The notes beneath the pieces are model-generated. The model saw nothing but the letters and a program-made list of their open reading frames with translations. It did not search any database and was not told the DNA's origin. From Bacteroidota bacterium (lineage in GTDB: Bacteria > Bacteroidota > Bacteroidia > Chitinophagales > Chitinophagaceae), in NCBI GenBank assembly GCA_023391895.1, contig JAEWAC010000157.1:1-64000 (forward strand): a stretch of DNA of 64,000 bases, written 5' to 3'. How positions within the stretch are numbered: position 1 is the stretch's first letter; every line of letters starts with the position of its first letter. Shown one piece after another: positions 45,152-55,575 of the stretch. Made by a program: the position numbers and the translations under genes.

Positions 45152-47734
45152 ATGAGGTCAACCTGTCATTTCTTATGGTATCCTACTTCTATAAAAAAGG
45201 TTCGCCTTACATGGCCTCCAACCAACCTAACCCATTTTTTATATTGGTTCCACCGGGACCTCCTATGCACCATTTCTGTATGCCTAGTTTTATTTCTACC
45301 ATTACAGCTGTTTGCCGGGCGTGCTAGCATCAATCATGAAGAAAAGGGAAATATAACTTTAGACATAAAAAGCACAGGCACTACCTGTGAAAAGGCGAAT
45401 GGCAGCATTCTGGTAACCGCCAGCGGCGGGGTTGCGCCTTATGCGTATTCATGGAATGACAACGTTCCCCAGGCACATGGCCGCTTCACGCACCTTCCTG
45501 CCGGAACCTACCATATCAAAGTAACCGACGCCGAGGGAAGCATCGCTACAGCCCTTGTCACGCTTACCAATACCCATAAGTCGCCGACCAGCGTGACGGC
45601 GCAACTGGAATATTCCGGCGGATGCGCTGCCCGCGATGCCAGCCTTACCCTTACAGGAGTAGGCGGTACGCCCCCCTATACTTATTCGATTGACCAAAAT
45701 GATTACCAGGTCAGTCATATTTTCCCCAACCTAACAGCGGGTCTTTATTATTTAGGTGTCAAAGATGCGAATGGCTGCCTCTCACCTAAAATCTGGTACG
45801 ACTACCTAACCATCCCGGAAAATTGCGAAATGAAGCAAAACGGACTTAACTTAAGCTATTATTGCCAACCCTTTCGAAGCAACCTTGGCCTCATAAACGT
45901 TTCTGGAGGAAAGCCTCCCTATACGTATTCTATTGATGGCGCTAATTTTCAGGAAAACTACTTATTTGAAAATCTTCCAGGTGGTTTGTATACCGTAACT
46001 GTAAAAGACGCCGACCATACAAAATTCCTGTATACGGTGGCGTTGGTCGATCGATGCAACCCCATCTTTGCTATCAATACGGCTGTACAATTGTCCACCT
46101 GTAATCAAAACAACGGGGTAATCACCATAACTCCTGTGAACGGCATAAGCCCGTATGAGTATGCCATAGATGGGGTTAACTTTCAAAACAGCAATGCATT
46201 CAAAGACTTGGCACCAGGCAGCTATACAATCACGGTGAAAGATGCGGAAAATTCTATTAGTTCAAAACTCGTCATGGTTGGCCAGACCTGTTTGACGGTC
46301 TCATCACAAATAAAAAACAGCACCTGTGGTAAAAACAACGGTAGCCTTACATTCAATGCAGCTGGCGGCGTTCCGCCCTATCAATATTCTATTGATGGAA
46401 TGCGTTTTGAACCAACCGGCCAATTTAATGAACTTCTTGCCGGAACCTATACCGTTACCGTAAAAGACGCAACCGGGCAGGTGAGCAGTTCCTCTATTAC
46501 TATTGAAGACCATCCTGGTCCAGCCATTCCATCCATTGAGGTCCAGGCTACCGGTTGCGATAATAAAAGTGGGGGCCTTTATATTAAAAGCAGTAGTACG
46601 GAGCAGCCTTTACAGTATAGCCTTGACGGCACCCGTTTTCAATCGAGCCCGGACTTTACGGGTCTTGCCACCGGCATCTACAACGTCATTGTAAAAGATG
46701 AAGCGGGGTGTTTATCCAAGGCAACGGGCACCATCCCCTACATCAACACACTTACGGTTGAAGCAGGAAAAGATGTCTCCCTGTGTGAGGGCTCAGGTGT
46801 TCAATTAAGTGGTGTATCCAATGGAACCAACCTTTCCTGGTATCCGGCTATTGGCTTGAGCAAAACAGTAGGAGGCCATCCAATAGCGAAGCCCTCGCAA
46901 ACAACCAAATATTATCTTACGGTTACAGAGGGGCCGTGTAGCCAAATAGACTCTGTAACGGTCTTTGTAAAGCCTGCGCCTATTCCAGATGCGGGCCAAG
47001 ACATCACCATTTGCTTTGGTAAAAATGCGCAACTGAACGGCAGCGGTGGCGCTACTTACTTTTGGAGCCCTGGTACTTATCTAAACCATATTTCAAAACC
47101 CAATCCTACCGTCATTCAACCTACAAAAACAATGTCCTACCAACTGAGTGTAGTGGATGCTAACGGCTGTTCCTCCCTCATAAAAGATACAGTCCAGGTC
47201 CGAGTCACTCCACCCGCAAGTGTTTTTGCTGGCAATGACACCTCCCTCACTATTGGACAACCATTTTCCTTACATGCAGTTGACATCAATAACAGTGGCT
47301 TTAATGCGTATACCTGGACACCCCATACAGGCCTTTCCAACCCCTTTATTCAAAACCCGGTTGTAACACCCAATCAAAACATCTCTTATGTTATTCGCGC
47401 TACCACCCAAGAGGGTTGTGCAGGTACAGACACCATCCATATCAAGGTATTCTTACAAGCGGATATTTATGTTCCCACTGCCTTTACACCCAATGGAGAC
47501 GGTAAAAATGATATCCTGAAAGCGATACCCGTCGGACTTCACCAGTTTCACTATTTCAAAATATTTAACCAATGGGGTCAACTGGTATTTGAAAGCACGA
47601 AAGCCCATCAAGGCTGGGATGGAAAGCGTAAAGGAGTATCCAAGGGGAGCGATGTGTATGTATGGGTAGCTTCCGGTACCGATTACAAAGGCCAGACAAT
47701 TGTGCGAAAGGGAACGGTTGTTTTGATAAAATAG
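45152..47734 (+). CDS. SprB-repeat adhesin-like protein with T9SS type B C-terminal domain
   Basis: 860 residues. A hydrophobic stretch at about 37-56 (TISVCLVLFLPLQLFAG) is the likely signal peptide, so the only in-frame ATG at 45152 gives an unusually long N-region. Six SprB-type repeats follow (about 70-540), each with a core like PPYTYSIDG and an ending like GxYTVTVKDA. Three Ig/PKD-like domains (about 545-770) come next, then a gliding-motility-associated C-terminal domain (YVPTAFTPNGDGKNDILKAI to the end) that directs export by T9SS type B sorting. It should be a surface adhesin. Flanked on both sides by a long direct repeat. Confidence 0.88.
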   Translation: MRSTCHFLWYPTSIKKVRLTWPPTNLTHFLYWFHRDLLCTISVCLVLFLPLQLFAGRASINHEEKGNITLDIKSTGTTCEKANGSILVTASGGVAPYAYSWNDNVPQAHGRFTHLPAGTYHIKVTDAEGSIATALVTLTNTHKSPTSVTAQLEYSGGCAARDASLTLTGVGGTPPYTYSIDQNDYQVSHIFPNLTAGLYYLGVKDANGCLSPKIWYDYLTIPENCEMKQNGLNLSYYCQPFRSNLGLINVSGGKPPYTYSIDGANFQENYLFENLPGGLYTVTVKDADHTKFLYTVALVDRCNPIFAINTAVQLSTCNQNNGVITITPVNGISPYEYAIDGVNFQNSNAFKDLAPGSYTITVKDAENSISSKLVMVGQTCLTVSSQIKNSTCGKNNGSLTFNAAGGVPPYQYSIDGMRFEPTGQFNELLAGTYTVTVKDATGQVSSSSITIEDHPGPAIPSIEVQATGCDNKSGGLYIKSSSTEQPLQYSLDGTRFQSSPDFTGLATGIYNVIVKDEAGCLSKATGTIPYINTLTVEAGKDVSLCEGSGVQLSGVSNGTNLSWYPAIGLSKTVGGHPIAKPSQTTKYYLTVTEGPCSQIDSVTVFVKPAPIPDAGQDITICFGKNAQLNGSGGATYFWSPGTYLNHISKPNPTVIQPTKTMSYQLSVVDANGCSSLIKDTVQVRVTPPASVFAGNDTSLTIGQPFSLHAVDINNSGFNAYTWTPHTGLSNPFIQNPVVTPNQNISYVIRATTQEGCAGTDTIHIKVFLQADIYVPTAFTPNGDGKNDILKAIPVGLHQFHYFKIFNQWGQLVFESTKAHQGWDGKRKGVSKGSDVYVWVASGTDYKGQTIVRKGTVVLIK

Positions 47735-48769
47735 CTCTAAAAAAAGCAGGCGTTCTTTGATTGGAATTCAGGTTGATTCATCCCTGCAACAGCCTGGGCT
47801 TGTTTGTAGATTTACGTGCTGACCGCTCCTTATTCATTTACTCTTATTGAAGCGTTCCTCTTTTATAACCTATCTGCCAGGAGCAGGCAGACCCCGTCCC
47901 CTTAGCGGCCACACACCTCCCTTTCTGCCATCGAGCAAGCCAAACTGCCATGTACGTAGGTTCTTAAAATGCCATACACAGAAGGAGTAACGGGCGGCAA
48001 TTCCCCTACATAAGACTAAGTAGGATCCGACTTCTTTTCCGTACTCCCCAGGGTGAGAGATGCCTTGGTTATTGATTTGAAAAGACACCGCAAGCAAGCC
48101 TTCTTTTTCCTATTCTCTCATTGTGATTTCTTTCCTGTATCACCATACCACCATCCTACCCCTTCAATAACTGAACATCCCCAGTGGCGTTGCCCCCTCT
48201 AATTTTACAGGGCTCCTCTCCACTGGTGCGAAAAGAAAACCATATTGTATTCGTTCTCCATTTTCGTATGGCTGTTTCCTATTTCAGAGAACCCATTGCC
48301 GCTGGTGCTTAGACCGGTTCACTTTTTTCCAGCAGGCGGCCCCTTTCAGACAAACTATCATCAAAGGACCCATCCTTCCCAAAACCTGGAATTAGCCAAG
48401 TATGAAAAAGACTTGTCCCCTCTTGCATCAATCGATGTCTCATTACCCTATTCCAACATTTTCCTGTTATTTTACCGACACCCTCTTTCGATCCACCCCC
48501 TCAGTCCTCCTTCTTCCTTACCTACCCCAGCCACTGCCACCCACCTACCCCTTTGGGTTTAACAAAAACCCTAGGACTCAACCCCAATTATATGTTCCGT
48601 CTGGATATACGATTGTATTACAAAGAAGGTCTCCGGACCTGGAGCAAATGCATCGGATAGGTTGCTGAATTCATTTAAACCATTTAAAAAATTAAGACAA
48701 AAACAGCACTCCTCATTGACCTCAATGGCTGCGCCTGTAGCTTTTCCCTATGCTTAACGTTCGTAGAGA
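47735..48769. other. Spacer with second copy of the long repeat
   Basis: About 1 kb between the adhesin and the pyrimidine cluster. Apart from the repeat at 48171-48327, I see only short frames with no recognisable content; the part after the repeat may be the residue of a lost gene. Confidence 0.4.
48171..48327 (+). repeat. About 160-bp repeat, copy 2 (downstream of adhesin gene)
   Basis: Direct repeat of 44841-45003, about 85-90 percent alike by eye, with a few short indels. No intact gene follows it. Confidence 0.75.
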
Positions 48770-50038
48770 TTAATGATCGTTAAGTTCCAACCCAAGGCGC
48801 TGAAATTCTTTCCAATTCAGGTATTCAGTTCCTTTACGCTTCTCTATCATGGTAATACAGCTATCCACAGGACATATTAGCTGGCAGAGGTTACAACCCA
48901 CACATTCTTCTTCCTTGATGGTGTAGGTATTATAGGGCTTGCTGTAGAGCAGGTCAATTGCCTGGTGAGCGGCATCTTCGCAGGCTATGTAGCACAGGCC
49001 ACAGTGTATGCATTTATCCTGATTGATGTGTGCCACATGGTGGTAGTTGATATCAAGATCTTCCCAATAGGTAAGTGCCGGCACAGATAAACCTATTAAA
49101 TCGGCCAGTTTTGCAAAACCCTTTTCGTCCATCCAGTTGTTCAACCCTTCGCACATATCTTCTATAATACGGAACCCGTATTTCATGACTGCTGTACATA
49201 CCTGTACATTGCTGGCCCCCAGTAGCATAAATTCCACTGCCTCTTTCCATGTGCTGATGCCTCCAATACCGGATACCGGAACTGTTCGCGTGACCGGGTC
49301 CTGACTGATGGTAGCCAGAAACTTCAAGGCAATTGGTTTTACTGCAGGACCGCAATAGCCACCAAACACAGTCTTGCCGCCAACATTGGGATTCGGCACC
49401 AACGTATCCAGGTCTATGCCTGTAATTGATTGTATAGTGTTGATGAGCGAAAGTGCATTAGAGCCGGCCTGCACCACTGCTTTGCCGGTAGGCACCACAG
49501 AATGTACATTAGGGGTAAGTTTAGTAATGACCGGAATGGTTGCTTTTTCCATAACCCACTCCACTACCATTCTGGCTATTTCCGGATCTTGCCCAACCGT
49601 CGCGCCCATACCTCTTTCCGTCATGCCGTGCGGGCAGCCAAAATTCAACTCAAGGCCATGGGCACCGGTATCCTCCACCTGTGCTATCAACTCATGCCAC
49701 TTTTCACGGGTGTTATCTGCCATGAGTGATACCACCATAGCCCTGTCAGGAAACAGCTTAATGCATTCTTCAATTTCACGCAGGTTCAAGTCCAGCGGCC
49801 GATCCGATATCAATTCTATATTATTAAACCCCATAACCCGGCTGCCATTGTAGTTGACTGCTGAATATCTGGATGAAACATTTTTTACCTGCGACCCTAA
49901 TGTTTTCCAAACCACGCCGCCCCAGCCGGCTTCAAAGGCACGCAGCACATTTATTTTTTTATCAGTGGGAGGTGCACTGGCCAACCAAAAGGGATTTGGA
50001 GATTTGATACCCAGGAAGTTGGATGATATGTCAGCCAT
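48770..50038 (-). CDS. preA: NAD-dependent dihydropyrimidine dehydrogenase subunit PreA
   Basis: 422 residues from the ATG at 50038. FMN-binding dihydroorotate-dehydrogenase-like TIM barrel: NPFWLASAPPTDKK, the catalytic loop ELNFGCPHGMTERGMG with the proton-donor Cys, TKLTPN and GIGGISTWKEA. The C-terminus has two 4Fe-4S clusters, CIHCGLCYIAC and CVGCNLCQLICP. With PreT it reduces uracil and thymine to the 5,6-dihydro forms, the first step of the reductive pathway. It follows preT by about 100 bases and is the last gene of the cluster. Confidence 0.95.
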   Translation of the reverse strand: MADISSNFLGIKSPNPFWLASAPPTDKKINVLRAFEAGWGGVVWKTLGSQVKNVSSRYSAVNYNGSRVMGFNNIELISDRPLDLNLREIEECIKLFPDRAMVVSLMADNTREKWHELIAQVEDTGAHGLELNFGCPHGMTERGMGATVGQDPEIARMVVEWVMEKATIPVITKLTPNVHSVVPTGKAVVQAGSNALSLINTIQSITGIDLDTLVPNPNVGGKTVFGGYCGPAVKPIALKFLATISQDPVTRTVPVSGIGGISTWKEAVEFMLLGASNVQVCTAVMKYGFRIIEDMCEGLNNWMDEKGFAKLADLIGLSVPALTYWEDLDINYHHVAHINQDKCIHCGLCYIACEDAAHQAIDLLYSKPYNTYTIKEEECVGCNLCQLICPVDSCITMIEKRKGTEYLNWKEFQRLGLELNDH

Positions 50039-50138
50039 TATCAAAGTTTTACAGGTTAATAGTTCATGATGTTCAATAAAGCTTTCAAAACGCATGAAAA
50101 AATTAAAAAGCTTTACAAAGAGTTTTGAACAGAACCTC

Positions 50139-51527
50139 TTAGTGCGTTACTACAACTGGTTCCATTGTTGTCTTTGAAATCGTTTTCTTTTCATCAGAAA
50201 GCAGGTAATCCAAAATGGCTGCAGCACTATCCTTGCCCGCCTGTACTGCATCTACTACTTCTTTGCCGCCGTTTACACAATCGCCTCCGGCAAATACGCC
50301 ATCAATATTGGTAGCATTGTTATGGACAATAATCTTTCCTTCCCTGTTTTGGATATCAGCACCCTCCACCAAACCTTGGAAGGGCATTTGCCCTGTGGCT
50401 TTTATAATCATGTCCACTTCAAGTGTAAATGTGCTACCTGTATTTACCGGCACTCTCCTGCCGGATGCATCTGCTATACCCAGTTCCATTACACTGCAAA
50501 CAATCGCTTTTACTTTTCCTTTATGGCCAATTATTTCTTTTGGAGCTGCCAGCCATTCTACATTACAGCCGTCCAGCATGGCAAGGTTCAGTTCTTCCTG
50601 TGTGCAGGGCATTTCATCTTGTGTTCTTCTGTAAATGAGGGTTACCTGTTTTGCGCCCAGTCTTTTTGCTTGTGTTGCTGCATCTATCGCTGTCATGCCC
50701 ATGCCAATTACCGCCACTTTGTCGCCTACAGCAATCTGGTTAAATGAAGTGGAGCGCAGGTTATGTATAAATTCAATAGCATCAACAACACCCTCCAGGT
50801 CTTCTCCTGGAATGTTCAGCTTTCGTGCCAGACCAACCCCAATACCCAGGAAGACAGCATCGTATTGTTTTTTTAATTCTTCCAGTGTAATGTCCTTTCC
50901 CAGTTCGGAATTGTAAGCTATATTGATGCCGCCTATTGAGGTAATAAAGGCCACTTCATCCCTGCAGAATTCAGGAGTTACTTTGTAGGCGGCTACACCA
51001 AACGTCATGAGGCCGCCACCCTGGGCTTCTTTTTCGAAGATCGTCACATCCATACCTTCCCTGGACAATACATGCGCACAGGAAAGACCCGCAGGACCTG
51101 CACCAACAATGGCTACTTTTTTACCAGATGATGCTTTTCGGGTAAACAGCTGCCACTTTTCTTCAATTGCTTTTTCAGTAGCAAACCGCTGCAAACGCGC
51201 AATGGGTATTGGTGGTTCGTGCATCAGGTTAAAGACACAGGCACCTTCGCACAGCTTTTCTACCGGGCACACCCGTGAACAGCCTGCGCCAAATATATTG
51301 GATTGGAAAATTGTGTTTGCCGAACCTTTGATATTGTCTGTTGTGATTTGCTTAATAAACTTAGGAACATCAATACCCGTAGGACATGACTTGGTACATG
51401 GTGCATCGTAGCAGAACAGACAGCGGTTTGCCTCCACCAACGCAGCTTCTTTTTTGTCGAAAGGAGGATGGATATCACTGAAGTTTTGCTGGTATTGTTC
51501 TGCACTTAGACGGTTGTTTCGGATCAT
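50139..51527 (-). CDS. preT: NAD-dependent dihydropyrimidine dehydrogenase subunit PreT
   Basis: 462 residues. N-terminal cysteine-rich 4Fe-4S region (CLFCYDAPCTKSCPTG and GAGCSRVCPVEKLCEGAC), FAD-binding loop VAIVGAGPAGLSCAHVLS, NAD-binding loop VAVIGMGMTAIDAATQAKRLG and the C-terminal GDCVNGGKEVVDAVQAGK. This is the glutamate-synthase-small-subunit-like electron-transfer half of bacterial dihydropyrimidine dehydrogenase. It passes electrons from NADH to PreA encoded just downstream. Confidence 0.95.
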   Translation of the reverse strand: MIRNNRLSAEQYQQNFSDIHPPFDKKEAALVEANRCLFCYDAPCTKSCPTGIDVPKFIKQITTDNIKGSANTIFQSNIFGAGCSRVCPVEKLCEGACVFNLMHEPPIPIARLQRFATEKAIEEKWQLFTRKASSGKKVAIVGAGPAGLSCAHVLSREGMDVTIFEKEAQGGGLMTFGVAAYKVTPEFCRDEVAFITSIGGINIAYNSELGKDITLEELKKQYDAVFLGIGVGLARKLNIPGEDLEGVVDAIEFIHNLRSTSFNQIAVGDKVAVIGMGMTAIDAATQAKRLGAKQVTLIYRRTQDEMPCTQEELNLAMLDGCNVEWLAAPKEIIGHKGKVKAIVCSVMELGIADASGRRVPVNTGSTFTLEVDMIIKATGQMPFQGLVEGADIQNREGKIIVHNNATNIDGVFAGGDCVNGGKEVVDAVQAGKDSAAAILDYLLSDEKKTISKTTMEPVVVTH

Positions 51528-51641
51528 GGTATGGTGTTTTAAAAGTTTTTACGGTAAAGCCCCCTAAAGTGTGCGCTGCAATAGCAACTCATTAGCAGGG
51601 CTATTGGCTTCTGCTAAAAACTATGCAACTGGTTGCACCGA

Positions 51642-52508
51642 TCATAGCTCCACCAGCTTTTCATAGGTCTCCGGCCTTCTGTCCCTGAAGAACTGCCAGG
51701 TGGCCCTTACTTCTTCAATCATGTCCAGGTCAAATTCAGCTACTAATAACTCATCCTTGTCTTCCGATGCCTGTGCAAATATTTGCCCCCGCGGATCAAC
51801 AAAGTAAGAAGCCCCATAGAACTGGCCCAGATTCCATGGCTTTTCCTCTCCCACCCGATTGATGCAACCCATAAAATATCCATTAGCGGCTGCGTGTGCC
51901 GGTTGCTCCAGCTTCCATAAATACTGCGATAATCCGGCTACGGTTGCAGAGGGATTATAAACGATCTCTGCACCATTCAACCCTAATACCCTTGCTCCAT
52001 CAGGAAAGTGCCGGTCGTAGCAGATGTACACACCAATTTTTGCATACCGGGTTTGAAAAACAGGATAACCAAGATTGCCGGGCTTAAAAAAGAACTTCTC
52101 CCAGAATCCGGATGTATGTGGAATATGATTCTTACGATATTTGCCCAAGTAAGTGCCATCTGCATCTATAACCGCGGCTGTATTATATAAAACACCTGCC
52201 TGCTCTTTTTCATATACCGGTACTATCATTACCATGTTGTACCTTTTTGCATATTCTGCCATCCGGATCGTCGTAGTGCCAGGTACGGGCTCAGCAGCTG
52301 CATACCATCTTTTATCCTGTCCGGGACAGAAGTAAGGTGTGTTGAATATTTCCTGCAGGCACAGGATCTGTACCCTCTGTTCACCGGCCCTTTCAATAAA
52401 AGGAATATGCTTTTGAACCATAGCTTCTTTGATCTCCTCAATAGTTCCTTCCCCTTCTGTTTTAGGTAAGCTCATTTGGATGAGACCAGATTTAATCATT
52501 CTAGACAT
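51642..52508 (-). CDS. Beta-ureidopropionase (nitrilase superfamily)
   Basis: 288 residues. Nitrilase-superfamily catalytic triad is visible: Glu in LCLQEIFNTPYF, Lys in YRKNHIPHTSGF and Cys in GVYICYDRHFPDGARVLGL. The sequence and the neighbouring dihydropyrimidinase support N-carbamoyl-beta-alanine amidohydrolase, which turns N-carbamoyl-beta-alanine (or its methyl form from thymine) into beta-alanine, CO2 and ammonia. Third step of the pathway. Confidence 0.92.
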   Translation of the reverse strand: MSRMIKSGLIQMSLPKTEGEGTIEEIKEAMVQKHIPFIERAGEQRVQILCLQEIFNTPYFCPGQDKRWYAAAEPVPGTTTIRMAEYAKRYNMVMIVPVYEKEQAGVLYNTAAVIDADGTYLGKYRKNHIPHTSGFWEKFFFKPGNLGYPVFQTRYAKIGVYICYDRHFPDGARVLGLNGAEIVYNPSATVAGLSQYLWKLEQPAHAAANGYFMGCINRVGEEKPWNLGQFYGASYFVDPRGQIFAQASEDKDELLVAEFDLDMIEEVRATWQFFRDRRPETYEKLVEL

Positions 52509-52627
52509 GGGTAGAATTGATTTTATGATGTGTTATAATGTTTAGTTTCTTTAAGTGACACCGCCGGGTAATGAGGCTGGTGACATCCGTTTACTGATAT
52601 TCTAAGGAAGTAAGGCTACCATAGTTG

Positions 52628-54010
52628 CTAAATAATGTTACTTACCTTTTTCCTTTTTATAAATCTCCCATAACCCTTTGCTAACTTACAATGACCATTT
52701 TCAACAGCCACTTTGCCCCGCAACAAAACGGTCTTTACTTTCCCATGTACCGGCCAACCTTCATAAGCCGAATAATCAACATTCATATGATGGGTAGCTG
52801 CAGAAATGGTGTGCTTTTCAGTTGGGTCAAAAATGACGATATCTGCATCTGAGCCAACACCGATAGTGCCTTTTTGCGGAAACATCCCAAATATCTTCGC
52901 CGGGTTGGTGCAGGCCACCTCAACAAACTTGTTGAGTGTTATTTTGCCTTTGTGTACGCCTTCGCTGTACAGCAGTTCCAATCGGTGTTCAATGGCCGGA
53001 TGGCCATTCGGGATTTTTGAAAAATCATCCTTGCCCATCTGCTTTTGTTCCCATTTAAAAGGACAATGATCGGTAGCTACAACTTTTACTATGCCCTGGT
53101 TAATGCCGGCCCACAGTGTCTGCCGGTCTTTTTGCTGGCGCAGCGGGGGACTCATTACCCATTTGGCACCGTCAAAGTTTATTTCATAAAGCGATGCGTC
53201 CAGAAGCAGGTATTGAATACAGGTTTCAACAAATACCTGTTGGTTTCTCCTGGTGGCATTTCGTACGGCGTTCAATGCGCCTTCACAGGTTAAGTGTACA
53301 ATATAGCCGGGGCAGCCGGTATAATTAGCCATTGCTGCAAAACGCTCCGACGCTTCTGCTTCTGTTACTTCCGGTTGCGAGAGGTAATGATAAAACGGTG
53401 CCAGGTTGCCAGCTGCGCGGTTTTTTGCAATAAGGTAATCGATCATATCACCATTGGTCGCATGCACGGTTACCATACCGCCTTGAGCTTTTACTTCTTC
53501 CATCAAACCGATCATCTGCCGATCATCTATCATCAGGGCACCTTTATACGCCATAAAGGTTTTAAAAGAAGTAATGCCCTCTTCCTCCACAAAGTGCTGA
53601 ATTTCCTTTCTGGTGTTTTCGTTAAAATCGGTTACGGCCATATGAAAGCTGTAATCGCCAACAGCATTGCCATGGGCCCTTGACCGCCATTCGTCCAAAG
53701 CGGCCTGTAAGGCAAATCCCTGCTTTTGTAAAATGAAATCGATCACCATGGTGGTGCCGCCAAACAAAGCCGCCCTGGTACCGGTTTCATAGTTGTCGCT
53801 GGAGAAGGTGCCCATAAAAGGCATATCAAGGTGTACATGCGGATCAATGCCACCGGGGAATACGTATTTACCAGTTGCATCAATGGTTTCAGCAGCGGTT
53901 ACCGGCAAGTCTTTACCAATAGCTTTTATTCTTTCACCTTCAATATAGATATCCCCCAACTGGTCTTCTGACACAGTAATAATGCGTCCGTTCTTAATGA
54001 GTAGTGACAT
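52628..54010 (-). CDS. hydA: Dihydropyrimidinase / hydantoinase
   Basis: 460 residues, cyclic amidohydrolase family. Metal ligands in GGIDPHVHLDMPF, the carbamylated Lys in ITSFKTFMAYKG, His in MVTVHATNGD and IVHLTCEGAL, and Asp in VVATDHCPFKWEQK, as in bacterial dihydropyrimidinases. It opens the dihydrouracil ring to N-carbamoyl-beta-alanine. Its 5' end overlaps the 3' end of the transporter gene by 17 bases, suggesting translational coupling. Confidence 0.95.
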   Translation of the reverse strand: MSLLIKNGRIITVSEDQLGDIYIEGERIKAIGKDLPVTAAETIDATGKYVFPGGIDPHVHLDMPFMGTFSSDNYETGTRAALFGGTTMVIDFILQKQGFALQAALDEWRSRAHGNAVGDYSFHMAVTDFNENTRKEIQHFVEEEGITSFKTFMAYKGALMIDDRQMIGLMEEVKAQGGMVTVHATNGDMIDYLIAKNRAAGNLAPFYHYLSQPEVTEAEASERFAAMANYTGCPGYIVHLTCEGALNAVRNATRRNQQVFVETCIQYLLLDASLYEINFDGAKWVMSPPLRQQKDRQTLWAGINQGIVKVVATDHCPFKWEQKQMGKDDFSKIPNGHPAIEHRLELLYSEGVHKGKITLNKFVEVACTNPAKIFGMFPQKGTIGVGSDADIVIFDPTEKHTISAATHHMNVDYSAYEGWPVHGKVKTVLLRGKVAVENGHCKLAKGYGRFIKRKKVSNII

Positions 54011-55508
54011 AGCTGGCCGGTTCTTCTGTTAGCGGAATACTGGTTGAAGACGCATGAACTTCTTTGCTGCGCATCAGCATAAAGTAAGAAGCACCGGCAA
54101 TAAGAAAGCCAACAAACCATGCATAATGATAAAGGTTGGTAATCCATGGCCAGAAAGCATCTTTACCTACAACATTTATAGTTATCAAAAAGCCAGGCAC
54201 ATTGGGTAATATGCCCGCCAGTAAGGCAAGGATGGCAATCATATTGAATCCTTTATGATAGGTATATGCCCCTTTCTGCTGGTACAGATCATTTACAAAA
54301 AGCTTTTGATGCCGTATAAAAAAGTAATCTACAATCATAATACCGCCAATAGGGCCTAGTAAACTTGAGTAGCCAACAAGCCATGTAAAAATGTAGCCAT
54401 TAGGATCGGCTATTAATTTCCACGGAAGGATGAGAATGCCGATAACGCCAGTGATGTAACCGCCTCTTCTAAAGTTGATCTTTGCAGGCGCAAGGTTTGC
54501 AAAATCATTAGCAGGGCTTACCATATTAGCGGCAATGTTGGTTGCCAGCGTAGATATCGCAATGGCAATCATAGCAGCACTAACCAGTAATTTGTTTTCA
54601 AACCTGCCTGCCAGAACCACGGGATCCCAGATGGTTGTACCATAAATAAGGGTGGTTGCCGATGTAACTACAACGCCTATAAATGCAAATAGAGTCATGG
54701 AAGTAGGCAAGCCGATAGATTGCCCCTTCACCTGCACCTGCTGGTTTTTAGCGTAGCGGGTAAAGTCCGGGATGTTGAGCGAAAGGGTAGCCCAAAAACC
54801 CACCATACCAGTCAGTGCCGGAAAGAAGAATTTAAAGAAAGCCTGGCTATCAGTAAACTTAGAAGGTGTTTCCAATATAGGCCCCAAGCCATGTGCGGCA
54901 GAAATAGCCCAAAATAATAACAATAAGGCAGCCAATGGCAAAAAGATAGCTTTGAAAACCAACAGCTTTCTGATGCTTTCTGCCCCCCAATATACGACTA
55001 ACATGTTCAGTAGCCAGAACAACAAAAACGTAATAGCGGGTGCAGTCTGCAAGCCAAAAGAAGCTGGAAATACTTGCGGCAGACTGTCAACAGCAGGCAC
55101 CCAGAGGTGCAGCATTTGGTAAAGAGCATACCCACCGATCCATGTTTGGATGCCAAACCAGCCGCAGGCCACAATAGCCCTTAAAAGAGCAGGTATATTG
55201 GCCCCCTTTATCCCAAAGCTTGCCCTTGCCAATACTGGAAATGGAATGCCGTACTTGGCGCCGGCACGTCCGTTCAGCACCATGGGTATCAGAACGATTA
55301 TATTGCCCAAAAAAATAGTTAGAATGGCCTGCCACCAGTTCATGCCGCCACCAATCAGTGAGCTGGCCAGCATATAGGTTGGAATGCACAGGCTCATACT
55401 GATCCAAAGCGCCGTATAGTTCCATGTGCCCCATGTACGCTTTTCTACCGGCACAATAGCAAGATCTTTATTGTAAAGTGATGATGGATACTGCTGGCTC
55501 TCTTTCAT
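53994..55508 (-). CDS. NCS1 family nucleobase transporter
   Basis: 504 residues with about 12 membrane segments. N-terminal WGTWNYTALWISMSLCIPTY and GGGMNWWQAILTIFLGN match the signature region of nucleobase:cation symporter-1 proteins (allantoin, uracil, hydantoin permeases), as do GIPFPVLARASFGIKGANIP and NGYIFTWLVGYSSLLGPIGG. Placed between dihydropyrimidinase and the aminotransferase, it most likely imports uracil, thymine or a hydantoin-type ring. Confidence 0.93.
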   Translation of the reverse strand: MKESQQYPSSLYNKDLAIVPVEKRTWGTWNYTALWISMSLCIPTYMLASSLIGGGMNWWQAILTIFLGNIIVLIPMVLNGRAGAKYGIPFPVLARASFGIKGANIPALLRAIVACGWFGIQTWIGGYALYQMLHLWVPAVDSLPQVFPASFGLQTAPAITFLLFWLLNMLVVYWGAESIRKLLVFKAIFLPLAALLLLFWAISAAHGLGPILETPSKFTDSQAFFKFFFPALTGMVGFWATLSLNIPDFTRYAKNQQVQVKGQSIGLPTSMTLFAFIGVVVTSATTLIYGTTIWDPVVLAGRFENKLLVSAAMIAIAISTLATNIAANMVSPANDFANLAPAKINFRRGGYITGVIGILILPWKLIADPNGYIFTWLVGYSSLLGPIGGIMIVDYFFIRHQKLFVNDLYQQKGAYTYHKGFNMIAILALLAGILPNVPGFLITINVVGKDAFWPWITNLYHYAWFVGFLIAGASYFMLMRSKEVHASSTSIPLTEEPASYVTTH

Positions 55509-55575
55509 GTGGAAGGTTTTGGTGGTTCATTACAAAACATAAAGGGTTTTTAAGAACTTTTTATTGAACCTGGTG

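Noticed and set aside
48245..48668. Two plus-strand frames after the adhesin
   Set aside because: They run through the long repeat and show proline-rich low-complexity translation without a family match.
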